Position numbers and translations under genes: made by a program
Notes under the pieces: generated by a model
The model's database searches: none
The model's input: the letters and a program-made list of their open reading frames with translations, nothing else
Told to the model about the DNA's origin: nothing
Assembly (NCBI GenBank): GCA_019096065.1
Contig: JAGUCH010000003.1
Coordinates: 4,898,001-4,962,000 of the forward strand
DNA from: Paracyclopina nana
Taxonomy: Eukaryota; Arthropoda; Copepoda; Cyclopoida; Cyclopettidae
Length of the DNA: 64,000 nucleotides
Direction: 5' to 3'
Part shown: piece after piece, positions 25,438-36,837 of the stretch
How positions within the stretch are numbered: position 1 is the stretch's first letter
How the letters are laid out: each line of letters opens with the position of its first letter

Positions 25438-26274
25438 TCACCTCATTGCGGCTTCTTTGTCCAGAACATCTTTGAGTACATCGCATGAGCATTCGCTCAG
25501 TGGTCCCGTAAAGTGGTCGTTCATGCACTTCATCAAATGAAGCTTTCCTTGCAATTTGGTCAAATCTTGCTGGACCGAATTCTTGAAGCATCCCATGCAT
25601 TCCTCGGTCGATCTCCGGTCGTCATTGGAGGACAAAGTGCATTGCACAGCGACATCAAACTCAACCAAATGTGGAGTTATTTCAGTCCAATTAATCTGAT
25701 CGTTGAATCCGATTACTTCAAAAAATCCCTGATGAACTGTTGAATTTGCCTCATGAATGCTACTTATTATATCCATGAACTTCCTAATAGCAAATTCCAT
25801 AGCTTGTACAAGCTCCTCGGAAGGAACTGTAGACTCCAAGTTGGAAATTGGCAGAGATAGTAAAGCATAGTCGACGGATTTGGATAAGCAGTTGTAAGCA
25901 TTTGCATCCAAAGATGTCAAACCATTACGAATAAGCTCTTCACATAATCTAGGAAAATACTAGAGCGAGAGTAGAGCTTCAAAAATGTAAACCGAGCACT
26001 GTTAATTAGGGATGATTACCGTTTTGAAGTATGCTTTCGCACATTCAACCTCTTGGGCTCGATTGTCTTTGGCATAGTTGAAACAGTCCCAACATTGTTG
26101 AATCGTGGAGTTGTAGTTCATATTTTCAGTGACGCACATTACTGGCAGTACAGATCTGATCAAAGCATCGCGATCCAACGAATTGGTATCACGCTTGACC
26201 AATGCACAAAATGCCAAGCTTATCAAGTTAAAGCAAATCACCAAATACGCAACTACTCTAGGGAGCATTGTCAT
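25438..26274 (-). CDS. secreted Cys-rich helical protein, family not recognised
   Basis: Two exons (26274-26020 and 25959-25438, intron 60 bp, acceptor ctctag) give 258 residues. A clear signal peptide (VVAYLVICFNLISLAFCA) is followed by a KR site. The mature part has paired cysteines spaced as in small helical secreted domains: CVTENMNYNSTIQQCWDCF, then C, LCEEL, YNCL, and later CTLSSNDDRRSTEECMGCF, MKC, LSECSCD. At least two N-glycosylation sites (NST, NWT) are present. The arrangement suggests two related Cys-rich helical units. I do not recognise the family. Confidence 0.65.
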
Positions 26275-26576
26275 ACAGAATAAACATTCATCATCTATTG
26301 CTGCTACATTGTACTATTTTTATAAGGGAAATGACTTGCCAAAACCGATAATCAAAGCCTACAAACGCGCATATTTTCATTCATGCGAGGAAACAAAAGT
26401 GGGCAGGTGTATTAAACTTACTTCTTAATAATCTGGTTTTCAGGGAGGAAAGAGTTTTTCCGACTCGGTATTCCTTTTTAATAGTTAGTGGAAATGGAGA
26501 ATCCACTTTTGGACTCCATTTAACTTTTTAATGGGATATTTCCTATAATGTAACAGCTTAGGTAGAGCAAATTTGC

Positions 26577-27500
26577 CTAATGTAATTTCAGCACATGATG
26601 CAAGAACGTAGCTCTCCGAGCAAATTGTTTACCACATTCCTCACACCTAAACGGCTTTAGCTTTTCGTGGACTGAGCTGACATGCCTCAAAAGGGATCCT
26701 TGCTGGGCAAACCGGTCATGACAAGATTCACATTTGAATGGTTTGACCATTTCGTGCATGGATGTCACGTGTCGTTGAACACTTCTCTTGTCGGCAAACT
26801 TTCTGTCACACTTGGGGCAGCTCCATTGCTTGACCTCTCCATGAGCGGTTCTTATATGCTTGGCTAGCCCAGCTTTGTGGCCGAGCCTTAAAGCACATAC
26901 GTCACATTGGTAATTTTTGAGCTTTTCATGAACTGATGTCACATGCTCAGTGAGATCATTCTTTCTTGAGAATTTCTTGCCGCAAGCTTCACATTCAAAT
27001 GGCTTCAGACCCTCATGTACACATTTCACATGATACATGAGGTTATCTTTGCGGCTAAACGATTTGCCACAATTCTCACAATTAAATGCTTTAATCTTTT
27101 CATGTACCGATGTGTCATGCCTATTCAACTCCATCTTGGTTGCAAATTTCCCCTCACATGCTTGACAGCTGAACGGCTTGTGTTTATCATGCACAAACTG
27201 TACATGCTTCACAAGGGTTTGATTATCACAAAATGATTTGTCACATATGTCACAACGAGGAGATTCGTTGACTTGAGCATGAATATGTTTGACATGCTGA
27301 GAAAGGCTTTGACGGTGAGAGTATGTTTTGAGACAAGTGATACATTGGAATGGTTTTAGGATTCCGTGCACAGATTTGACATGCTTCGAAAAGTACCCAT
27401 TAGTGCTGAAGGATTTATCGCACTTGCAGCACTTGAAAGGCTTTTCCACGCCAAACTTGCTTTCTTCATCCAAGGCAAGCTGACAACGCTTTTTGCCCAT
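26577..27500 (-). CDS. ten-finger C2H2 zinc-finger protein
   Basis: Single exon, 307 residues. It is made almost entirely of ten consecutive C-x2-C...H-x4-H zinc fingers (from CCKCDKSFSTNGYF... to CEECGKQFARRATF...), with linkers of the type HEKLKPF between them. There is no KRAB, SCAN, ZAD or BTB domain. It is most likely a DNA-binding transcription factor; poly-finger genes like this expand quickly by lineage, so orthology cannot be given. The last finger ends at the stop codon. Confidence 0.92.
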   Translation of the reverse strand: MGKKRCQLALDEESKFGVEKPFKCCKCDKSFSTNGYFSKHVKSVHGILKPFQCITCLKTYSHRQSLSQHVKHIHAQVNESPRCDICDKSFCDNQTLVKHVQFVHDKHKPFSCQACEGKFATKMELNRHDTSVHEKIKAFNCENCGKSFSRKDNLMYHVKCVHEGLKPFECEACGKKFSRKNDLTEHVTSVHEKLKNYQCDVCALRLGHKAGLAKHIRTAHGEVKQWSCPKCDRKFADKRSVQRHVTSMHEMVKPFKCESCHDRFAQQGSLLRHVSSVHEKLKPFRCEECGKQFARRATFLHHVLKLH

Positions 27501-28133
27501 CGTGAAGATTGAGCGTTTTCTTGTATCACGCTATGCCTGAAACGATTTAATATGTTGACAGTTTACTTGGCTCATTTAGGCAAATTAATGTACTGTTCAA
27601 ATCCTTGCCGAGAAAATCCGTTCCATTGCCTCATTAGTCTGTTGAACCATAATTCCAAAAGAACTACCAATGTACAATATGAAATAGCTAGAGCTACATA
27701 GATATGATTCAGTGATATTTAGTAATCCCATGCTTACTATGCATACAGACTTACTTGACTAGATTTTTGAAAGATAGCTCGCATATAGTTTCAGTTTTAC
27801 CAGCAATTAAAGATATGCAAAGTTTTCATTATTAAGCCCAGAGCCTTTAGGCAGTTGTTTTGAAAACGTTGATCAAATGTACAACTTTGATTGCCATTTT
27901 AGCTAAATCTCAGTTTTTTTAAGGAAAGAACAGTTTGCTAATTGAACTAATTTTTCGCACAATATGTTGTTACGAAGAGGAAATTCACATATCGGATTTT
28001 AGCAGCGCGGATTTTAGCAGACTGTGATTTGAATAGATTTACCGCTCACATAGCTAAAGGAGATAATAATGCCACATTGCCGCAAATTTAACTAGATTTT
28101 GCTAGCTGCCAGTTCATAAAAGAGGAATCCGGC
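27501..28133. other. intergenic, divergent zinc-finger gene / COMMD4
   Basis: 630 bp of AT-rich sequence containing both 5' flanks. No repeat or RNA gene is seen. Confidence 0.35.
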
Positions 28134-28852
28134 ATGAAATTCAAGTTCAACGGTGATCAAGACTGCCCTGATTGGATATTGGCTGAAATTGCAACCTTGT
28201 CAAGGCTAACTTCAATAAAAATGAAGCAATTTGCTAGCAAGGTAATCAAACCTAACACACATTAATAGAATATTTTACTAAGTCAGCGTTGACGCAGGTC
28301 ATAGAGAATATATTAGGGATGATCAGCCACGAGCAAATGATGGACTCGGCCATGAAATTGACATCTGACGCAAAATTTGTCTTGAGTGATGCCAGAGCCT
28401 CAATTTCAGCAGTCTCCTTCATACTGGCAACTTCAGGTAACTTTAAAGTAAAATGAATACTATAACCTAGAATCGCATAGCCTTTATATTTTATGCAGCT
28501 AAATACGAAACGTCAAGCCTCATACTAGAAGGCGAATTACACCAATTAGGCTTGCCCAAAGAGCATAGTAGCGCTTTGTGCAAAGTCTATTCCAAATATC
28601 AATCTCAATTGGATTTGCACCTTAAAGAATTGACGAAACCAGCAACTTCGTTTTCATTTGGTACAATCAATGGAAAAATTCTGATGACCATCAAATCAGG
28701 GTATGTTCAGCAGTCCTAATACAATTAATGATTTTATGAATAGAGTTCATAGCAATGATGAACCGACTGAATTCATTGCAACTAAAATGCAGATGGCAAT
28801 ACTATTGAACGATCTCCAAAGAGCACGAGCGTCAATGAACGAATTGCTTTGA
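28134..28852 (+). CDS. COMMD4: COMM domain-containing protein 4
   Basis: Four small exons (28134-28241, 28298-28436, 28499-28700, 28744-28852) joined at GT-AG introns of 43-62 bp give 185 residues. The N-terminus MKFKFNGDQDCPDWILAEIA matches the COMMD4 pattern MRFRFCGDLDCPDWVLAEI. Further matches are KLTSDAKF, SFILATSAKY and the block HQLGLPKEHSSALCKVY. The C-terminal COMM domain (about 115-185) closes the protein. COMMD proteins form the Commander complex that recycles membrane cargo from endosomes. No single exon is long enough to stand out as an open frame, so this gene is easily missed. Confidence 0.93.
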
Positions 28853-29595
28853 AGAATCACCTGTAATCGAAAGGCTCTGCTGAAACCCGTATTTCAATGA
28901 AGCTGGAAGCGTATCAAGCAAAAGTCAATTTTACGATATTTTCTCACCTGTGCTGTGTGGCCTTTGTCGAGCACTTGGCAGAAGTGGCAAGGAGAGTATC
29001 CTGTAACGGCAGAAGCTCATGAATTTGCTGGAATACAACAAACATCAGATAGCAGCTTACCTCAGTCGGATTATGATTTGCTACAAAGCGTTTTCATTTT
29101 CGCACCATTTTCGAAAGAATTTCCTCATCAGCTGATTTGATGCAACGCTGCAACAAATTAACAAACTTATCAGCGCTCTTTACTCAGCTTGTCGTTTGGC
29201 ATTTTCTGGCAGTTTTCTGTCTCTAATGGGTAAAATAACTTGCAGCATTAAAAGCCGCGTCACTTATGTTCTGGAAAGTATTTCTAAGGCACAATTATTT
29301 TGAAAAATAAGAAATTGAAATAGATAAGTTTGGACTAAATGAATACAAACTGTGGCTTCTACAACTAATCTATAGTCTTGAATAAATTTGGCACTGACGT
29401 TATTGACCAAAGACTTGTCTCGTAAATATTTTACTGGAAGTAACTTGGCTCGACTTCAAATCGATCAATTATCAACACACTGCAGTCCGCAATCGGCAAT
29501 CCGCATTCAGCAAACTGCTTGGTTAATTTCAAACTTGATTTGGAAGTTCCGATCGAATTAATCTCCTGAAATTTGGCGCTCTGTCATCGGTGAAA
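28853..29595. other. intergenic, COMMD4 to HNRNPM
   Basis: 740 bp between two same-strand genes. It contains the COMMD4 3' flank and the HNRNPM 5' flank. There is a ctgcagtccgcaatcggcaatccgc stretch near 29,480 but no recognisable element. Confidence 0.35.
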
Positions 29596-31455
29596 ATGGA
29601 TTCTAAGGAATCTATCAGGGATAGGTAAGTGTTCCTTGTCGTCAATTGTGAAGGAACCGTCCAACAATCTTTTTGCAGGTCACCTGACCGCAAAGATCGT
29701 CGAGATTCCAGTGGTCCTCGCCGCTCTGGTGGCGGCTCTGGATTCGGCGGAAACCGTGGCAAGTCTGGTGGAGGTGGCGGTGGAGGCTCCAGAAGAGCTC
29801 CACCTGAACGCAGGATTTTTGTCTCGAACATACCTTTTGAAATGAAATGGCAAGAGGTCAAAGATCTCTTCCGCGACAACGTTGGAGATGTTTCCTATGT
29901 GGAATTGTTCAACGACGAAAACGAGAAGCCTCGCGGCTGCGGTATCCTCGAATTTGCCTCTGAAGAGCTAGCCAAGAAGGCTGTGGATAAAATGCACCGC
30001 TATGAGTACAAGAGCCGTAAACTGGTCGTTAAAGAAGATTTTGACACCGAGAGAGACAAATATGGACGCATCACGAAGGCCGGCCGTGGCAGTGAGAGAG
30101 GCGACAGGGACATGGGATCACGCGGAGATTCCCGAATGAGGGATTCACACCCTAGCAACAGTATTAGCATGGGCTCTGGCGATGTCCGTTACGGAAATAC
30201 GTATGGACTTTCTCCACAATTCCTGGAGAGCCTCGGCATCGACGGGCCCCTGCACACAAGACTATTCGTTGCTAACCTGTCCTACTCCGTTGATGAACGC
30301 AAGCTTCGTGAGGTTTTCCGGCTTGCTGGCCGGGTTGTCATGGTGGAACTGAATCGCGACAAGGATGGAAAGTCTCGAGGACATGCTGTTATCGAATACG
30401 ACCACCCGGTCGAAGCTGTCCAGGCTATCTCCATGTTTAATGATCAATCTCTTTTTGATCGAAAACTGACGGTCCGCTTTGACAAGTCTCCTGGACCCAC
30501 ACCTGAAGAGCTTGCCCAGTTGCCATCTCGCCTGCCCGAAGGCCTCGGAGGAGTTGGAATGGGCCTGGGGTCCGGTGGCAATCCACTGACTGAGGTAGCC
30601 AAAAACCTTCCCCAGTCAAACAGCTCCTCTGGCAACATGGGAGGACCCACTGGTAGCTCAAGCTCTGGGGCCGGAGCTGCTGGTGGGATCAATGTGGTGG
30701 AGTTGGCCAACACCCTGGCCATGGCTCGCCAACTGAACATGATAAGCAATAACGGCTTGGGAGGCTTAGCTGGTGCTCTTGGAAGCCTCTCTGGCAGCAG
30801 TGGATCCGGAATGGGGGGCGGAAACATCGGAAACAACATGGGCGGTAGCAGCATGGGTGGTAACATGCCAGGAAGCATGGGAGCCGGAGGAATGAGCGGT
30901 GGCCCGATGGGTTCCAACATGATGTCATCTATGGGCCCTAGCTCGATGCCAGGAAACGGCATGGGGGGAAGCAGCATGCCTAGCAGTATGGCCTCTGGTC
31001 CCATGGGAGGATCCCTGTCCATGACAGACATGTCGAGGGGCCCAATGAATGATATGGGCTCAAGAAACTACGGCAGTGCGTCGACTGGACCCGGTCCCTC
31101 AGCACCCGCTCCAGCAGGCTATGGAGGCTCTATGGGGCGTGTCGGTCTCTCCGACTCTCCTCAGATGGGCGGTGCCCGACCCTACGATACCATCATCGTA
31201 AGGAACTTGCCTTTGGATTGCAATTGGCAAGTATTGCGCGAAGGGTTCAGCCATTGCGGTGACATCAAATATTCTGAGATGAAGGAGAGGGGAACCGGAC
31301 TGGTCAGATTCGCCAATGAGAGGGACGCTGAGCGAGCCATTTGTAAGCACCAATTAATTGCAGACATTTTTCAACTAGTAAATTTGATATGCGTTTCAGC
31401 CATGATGCACAAGCAGACGGTTGGTGGAAGGGTAATTGATGTCCGTCCCTACTAA
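29596..31455 (+). CDS. HNRNPM: heterogeneous nuclear ribonucleoprotein M homologue (rumpelstiltskin-like)
   Basis: Exons 29596-29624, 29679-31342 and 31400-31455 (introns 54 and 57 bp) encode 582 residues. A Gly/Arg/Ser-rich N-terminus is followed by RRM1 (about 55-130, IFVSNIPFEMKWQEVKDLF), a spacer with the hallmark YGLSPQFLESLGIDGPL, RRM2 (about 218-295, RLFVANLSYSVDERKLREVF), a long Gly/Met/Ser-rich region with MGGS/GSMG-type repeats (as in the hnRNP M Met/Arg repeat) and RRM3 at the C-terminus (IIVRNLPLDCNWQVLREGF). The protein binds pre-mRNA and regulates splicing; the fly homologue also localises mRNA. Intron 2 is 57 bp and in frame with no stop, so retention would lengthen RRM3. Confidence 0.95.
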
Positions 31456-33673
31456 GCTTAATGGGTTCTACACTTGTGTGAGTTCACCATGGTAAGTCCT
31501 TTTTGACTTTTCAGCCTCGTAAAAGTGTTCTCATAGAAATGCCAAGTTAGCTGGTTTCAACGGTTGCAGCTTTCGACCATCGTGATGCTTTATCAACTGA
31601 GAGCTGATTTCCCAAGAGTTGAATTTTACTTCACATGATTTATTCTGTTCGCAAGGAAGCCTGGTATCTTTTTCCAATTGTTCGGCGTTGCATCATTTGT
31701 GGAATGTGATCCAAACTCTGCTTTTGGCCTTGGTCCTTTTGATGGGTTCCATGTCAGAATATTATTGGTTACTTTAGTAATTGGCATTTCTAGATGAACA
31801 CTTGTTAATGACGGTTTTCCATTTTCCATTAGGCTGCTCATATAGCTGGAACACCTTAACTAGATTGTTTCCAATTTTTTTCTTAGGTATACTTAAGATG
31901 TTTGACTCATTTCTCCTCGGCAATTGCTACCGATAGCAAGTTTTCGTTTTTGTATTCTACTTCGTCCACGGAATTGGTTCCAAATAGATGTCCACTTTTT
32001 GCTGTGTCGATGCTTACCAAGAAGTTCAACTTTTTCTTCCACTTTGTCTTTTGAGGATTTTGAGTTGTGTAATGAAGAAATCATTTCTAAACTTGGTGTC
32101 TTCTATTTAATCGCTACTAGATCTTTTATAATAATTAGTGCGAGATCTGTCTTCATTTTAAATTGGAACTCCAGCAAGATGTTGCAAAATAATGATTGCT
32201 ACCGATGATGGCTCTTAGGCCACTGCAATTCAAAGTAAATTGGCTATTCTCGTCGAGGACAGCAATGCAAATGCTGAAGATACCACAAGTTCAAAGGGGT
32301 CTTCTATCCATGGGTGTGAAATTGGCTCCGTTTCAATGCTAACAAGATTCACGTGGTCACTTTGGTTTCAACTATCCAGGTTGTCATTTCTGGACTAGGA
32401 GTTGCCAACTTTTCTGAATTCTAGTGAGTATTTTTCTTAATTGTTCGGTGAAGTGACAAGAGTTGCCAAATTTCGAATTGCTCGTTAAAAGCACAGGTTT
32501 GTATTTTATACCTCGGTTAAATGTATTTAGCTAATTCCTATGGAAGTCGGGCTAAAAATTCATTTGGCTTTTTGTCTTTTTCTGCGTCTCATCTTTTATC
32601 AGCCCATCTGCATTTCTCGATCCAAGAATTGCAGTTCCATATAAACACTAGTCTAGTGTTTAGTTCCATACAACATTTTGTAACTGGGAAAAAGCTTGCC
32701 GCAGTAGCATCTATAATGTCGTTACTCACGATAAATATGTAAATTGATTCCTTTTGAAGCGTTTCCTTTTCTATGGTTAGTGAAAAAAGTATCATCCAGC
32801 CAATAAAAATCAATCTCAAGAAGACTCGGGAAGTTTAGTCAATTAGTTAAATACTAATATCCTCCTCGGGTATCTTTCTCTTGGAAGGCTTTCCAACAGA
32901 GGTAGGCTCTTGGTATAGGCTGGGTGTAGGGTCAATTTTGACATATTTTGTGGCTTAACTAAAATGGATTGTTCAGTTCCGTGTTTGGAAAATCCGTGCC
33001 GTTAAAATCCGTTCCGTAAAAATTATGGTGCGCCCGGTTTTTTTAACCATCGGGGAACGTTACAATAGCTCAAAGTTGGCTTGACCTAAAGTGGCTAAAA
33101 TGCTTTCTTGAGTCTAGACTCGCACGGTGAAACCCTCATAAATACGTCCCAAGACGACCTCTTGGGGCCCTGGGCACCCAATTTTGACCCCGATTTTGAG
33201 TCCCACCCCCGCTATGTACACCACTTAGTATCTCGGAAATGGTGTGAGCTAAGACTCTTGAGTGTTAGACATCAAAATATCTACGCACATCAAGTCTCAG
33301 CATCTCAATAAAGTGAATCAGCAATATAAGATGAAAGATTCAGCCAAGTCATTAGAGTTGTTTAGCATAAATCAGGCATCATTTTGACCAAGTCTTAGAA
33401 TCTCAGCATTAGAAAATAAAAAGAATCAACAAAGTCATTGAGGCAAAAGTTGTTGCAGATTAGTCAAACATCGTATTGACCAAGCCTCAGCTAGCCCTTA
33501 CAATCATCTTCATTTCCTATTTGATATTTTCTGACAAACTGCTTCTCCTTGGGTCTATTTTTCAAACTATGGCCCCCAATATCTCAGCAACTGAGTGTCT
33601 TAGCACCTATCTATTTACTTATCTGTTGTCAGGCTCAGGGCAATATAAGGAGAGTATAGTGCTTGCTGAGACA
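31456..33673. other. gene-poor AT-rich stretch
   Basis: Downstream of HNRNPM there are 2.2 kb with no convincing coding frame. It includes the HNRNPM 3' UTR (no AATAAA seen directly after the stop) and T-rich stretches. I see no known repeat. Confidence 0.4.
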
Positions 33674-33995
33674 AACAGGTGAGTATTTTCAGTACTAAGT
33701 GCCATTTTAAAAAGCTAAGAATTTCTTCGAATCTGTGTTATCCCTTCAGTTAATAAGCCAAATATTATCTCTATGCTCCATGAACAATAAAACCTTGAGC
33801 GATTAATTAAATCGTTTTACTTTGTATAAATTGAAAGGAAAGGAAAAAATTTAATTAATCGCTCAAGGTTTTATTGTTCATGAGTTTATGGAGCATAGAG
33901 ATAATATTTGGCTAATTAACTGAAGGGATAACACAGATTCGAAGAAACTCTTAGCGTTTTAAAATGGCACTTAGTACTGAAAATACTCACCTGTT
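33674..33995. repeat. long inverted repeat, ~140-bp arms, 36-bp spacer
   Basis: Left arm 33674-33812 (starts aacaggtgagtattttcagt) and right arm 33849-33995 are near-identical reverse complements. They differ by a few substitutions and an 8-base gap near ctcc/atgaac. The RNA would fold into a ~140-bp hairpin. It lies in the gene-poor 31.5-35.1 kb interval. It could be an hpRNA locus or a foldback relic. Confidence 0.8.
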
Positions 33996-34733
33996 CGGAC
34001 ACGTATCGGAATGTTTAGCACCCCAAGAAACTACATTTTTTTCAGGTGTCTGGTCTGGTCATACAAATATGGAAGTTTTCATATATTGTTAATGTGTTTT
34101 ATTAGTCCACTGCTCCCAGCAAAATCAATGTTATTCGGTAAATAGTTAAACTTCCAAGAGCCTCTGAGGTCGGACTTCATACATTTTGCCATTTTCTCCA
34201 GTATTTGGACAACAGTGACCTTGAAAACTTTGAAATCTAAATTATCGATTTGGCAAGTACGTTCGGGTGGTATCAGCGATGAAGGCTGTGCACAGGCATT
34301 TTGTATGGTTCAGACTTTTTATTTCAGGAAGCTTAAGGAATTACAAAAAGTAGAAAGTACATAGAAAACGAATGTTATATATTCTTTTTTTTGTGAATTT
34401 GATTCTTTTTGTGCATTAAAATGTTTGCAAAGAAATGTTTGCATTAAAATGTGGGAGCTAGCATTTTCTCAGGCTTGGCCGTCACTCAGAACGGCGATGC
34501 GCATTGAACTGTCATTTTTGTCACCTTCAACTTGCCTCATTTATTCTCCAATTAACTGAATTTATTTTTTCAGCGTTGATAAGTGGCGTCATTTTGCAGT
34601 CTGAGGTGACTGAAAGGTTCAAAGGATTGCGCAACTTTTGCGACCATGGGGAGTACCCTCTAGGTGTGTTAAGTGAACGCTTGTATATTTGAAATGTTGC
34701 TGATTGGGGAATTTACGTTTCAGGTTGGATTAC

Positions 34734-34823
34734 CAGAAAAGGCCTAACATGCTGTCGCTACTACGCACCAACAATAACATGAAAAGGGAGTCTGTAGGGA
34801 GCAATTCCGGCATCTACTTTTAA
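34734..34823 (+). other. possible orphan terminal exon
   Basis: After a good acceptor (ttacgtttcag) there are 30 codons reading LDYQKRPNMLSLLRTNNNMK... to a TAA. The upstream exon-like block (34,575-34,664, with donor ctctaggtgtgt) does not stay open in the frame needed, so I cannot assemble a gene. It may be a gene relic. The rest of 33,996-35,097 shows nothing else. Confidence 0.2.
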
Positions 34824-35097
34824 AGAGGAAGCTTTTAAAAGTATGCAGTTAATTTTTAAGGGCTTGAAAAGATACCATTTATGTGTTTACAGTTATTGGC
34901 AAAATATGGACAAGAATAGCCCGAAAGATTAATCAAATAGAAATAAAGCGGGATCTGACAGGCATGAAAGAACTGTCAAATGAAGTTGGCTTTTAGCAGC
35001 AGTTATTTTGCTCTGGTAACGCTCTCGTCAAAGCTGCATGCGCTCGTCAGCTGACGTTTGTTTTCAAAACATCTCCGCATGTTAAAAAGTTCGCGAA

Positions 35098-36554
35098 ATG
35101 TCTTCGAGTGAATCCGAGCCAGAAACTAAAACGGAGGGACAGCCCGAGTCCGAAGTGGAGGAAGATGAAGAGGTCAAAAAATCTTTCAAGGATCTGGGCC
35201 TTGTTGATGTCTTGTGCGAAGCTTGTGAATCCTTGGGGTGGAAGCAGCCGTCTAAAATTCAAGTTGAATCAATCCCCGTAGCCTTGGAAGGCCATGATAT
35301 AATCGGTTTGGCAGAGACAGGCTCTGGTAAAACAGGAGCTTTTGCACTCCCAGTTTTACAGGCTTTGCTGGAAAATCCTCAACGATTATTTGGACTCGTT
35401 TTGACGCCCACGCGAGAATTGGCTTTTCAGATTTCCGAGCAGTTTGAGTCTTTGGGCAAAAAAATCGGCATCAAATGTGCCGTTCTAGTGGGTGGCATGG
35501 ACATGGTTTCACAAGCAGTAATGCTTGGCAAGAAACCTCACATCATAATTGCTACACCGGGAAGGCTCGTTGACCATCTGGAAAACACTAAAGGCTTCAA
35601 CTTGAAAGCCTTGAAATACTTGATTTTGGATGAAGCAGACCGAATTTTGAACATGGATTTCGAAAAAGAAGTGGACAAAATCTTGAGCTGCTTGCCAAAA
35701 CAGGGAAGGAAAAACATGTTGTTTTCTGCCACAATGACCAAAAAGGTTGCCAAGCTCCAAAGAGCCTCTTTGACCAATCCTGTGAAAGTTGAAGTATCTT
35801 CGAAGTACCAAACTGTTGAAAAGCTAAAGCAGTATTACCTGTTTATTCCCGAGAAGCAGAAGGAGCTATATGCCGTGCATTTGATCAACGAAATGGCTGG
35901 CAACTCGTTCATCATCTTCAGCTCCACTTGCAATGGAACAATGAAGTTGGCTCTTATGTTGCGAAACTTGGGCTTCTCTGCCATCCCACTTAATGGACAA
36001 ATGTCTCAGAATAAACGTCTAGGAGCTTTGAACAAGTTCAAAGCGAAAAGCAGGTAAATTTGCTTGAATTCCTCCTCACTTGAAATCCATTTATGAAATT
36101 TGGTATTTTTAGGTCCATTCTTATTGCTACTGATGTTGCTTCAAGAGGCCTTGATATCCCCCACGTGGATGTTGTATTGAATTTCGACATTCCCACGCAT
36201 AGCAAAGACTACATCCACCGCGTGGGTCGTACTGCCCGTGCAGGTCGTGCAGGAAAAGCCATAACCTTTGTGAGCCAATATGACTTGGAACTGTATATGC
36301 GTATTGAGGCTTTGATTGGCATGAAAATGCCCAAGTACGATACCAGGGAAGAGGAAGTGATGGTGTTGGCAGAGCGAGTGGCCGAGGCTCAGAGATTCGC
36401 CCAAACTGAGCTGAAGCAGATGGAAGAGAAGAAGAAAACGTCCAAAAAGCGCAAAAAGGGGGCTGCTGGAGATGACTTTGATGATGGCGAGCAGTTTGTT
36501 GGCGTCCGAGATCGAGTGGGCAACAAAAAAGGGAAAAAGATGCGTAGAAAATAA
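35098..36554 (+). CDS. DDX47: DEAD-box RNA helicase DDX47 (yeast Rrp3)
   Basis: Exons 35098-36053 and 36113-36554 (intron 59 bp) encode 465 residues. An acidic N-terminus is followed by the Q motif (F30...Q55), motif I AETGSGKT (72-79), PTRELA, TPGR, motif II DEAD (178-181), SAT, and in the second RecA domain [17 protein letters not shown] and motif [13 protein letters not shown]. The Lys-rich tail ends KKGKKMRRK. The spacing and the [19 protein letters not shown] start fit DDX47/Rrp3, which works in 18S pre-rRNA processing in the nucleolus. AATAAA overlaps the stop codon (36550-36555). A foldback element sits 174 bp past the stop. Confidence 0.95.
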
Positions 36555-36720
36555 ATTCAATATGGCCCTCCTCCTAAACTTCGCCAATCCCTCCTGTATC
36601 CGCATTTAGTCTGAAAGCATTTGTCACTTTTGTCATAAAATCACGAGAAAATTTGATGTTTTCGGAGCTCTTGTGATAAGTGCCTTTGAGGTGCTTTAAC
36701 GCTCTAAAACTTAAAAGGAA

Positions 36721-36728
36721 GGTAAAAG
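36721..36728. repeat. left target-site duplication GGTAAAAG
   Basis: The 8-bp sequence ggtaaaag directly precedes the left terminal inverted repeat and is repeated exactly at 42546-42553, directly after the right terminal repeat. Confidence 0.9.
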
Positions 36729-36837
36729 GGCTGCGTCTGCAGAGCCAGCTTACAAATGCAATGAAACTAGCCGTTCTCTATGCAATGATTCACGGTTAAT
36801 CTTATCAAATAAGGCACGAAGTCACATTACTCCACTG

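Noticed and set aside
30444..31031. Pro/Leu/Met-rich 195-codon antisense frame
   Set aside because: Complement of the Gly/Met-rich repeat region of HNRNPM.
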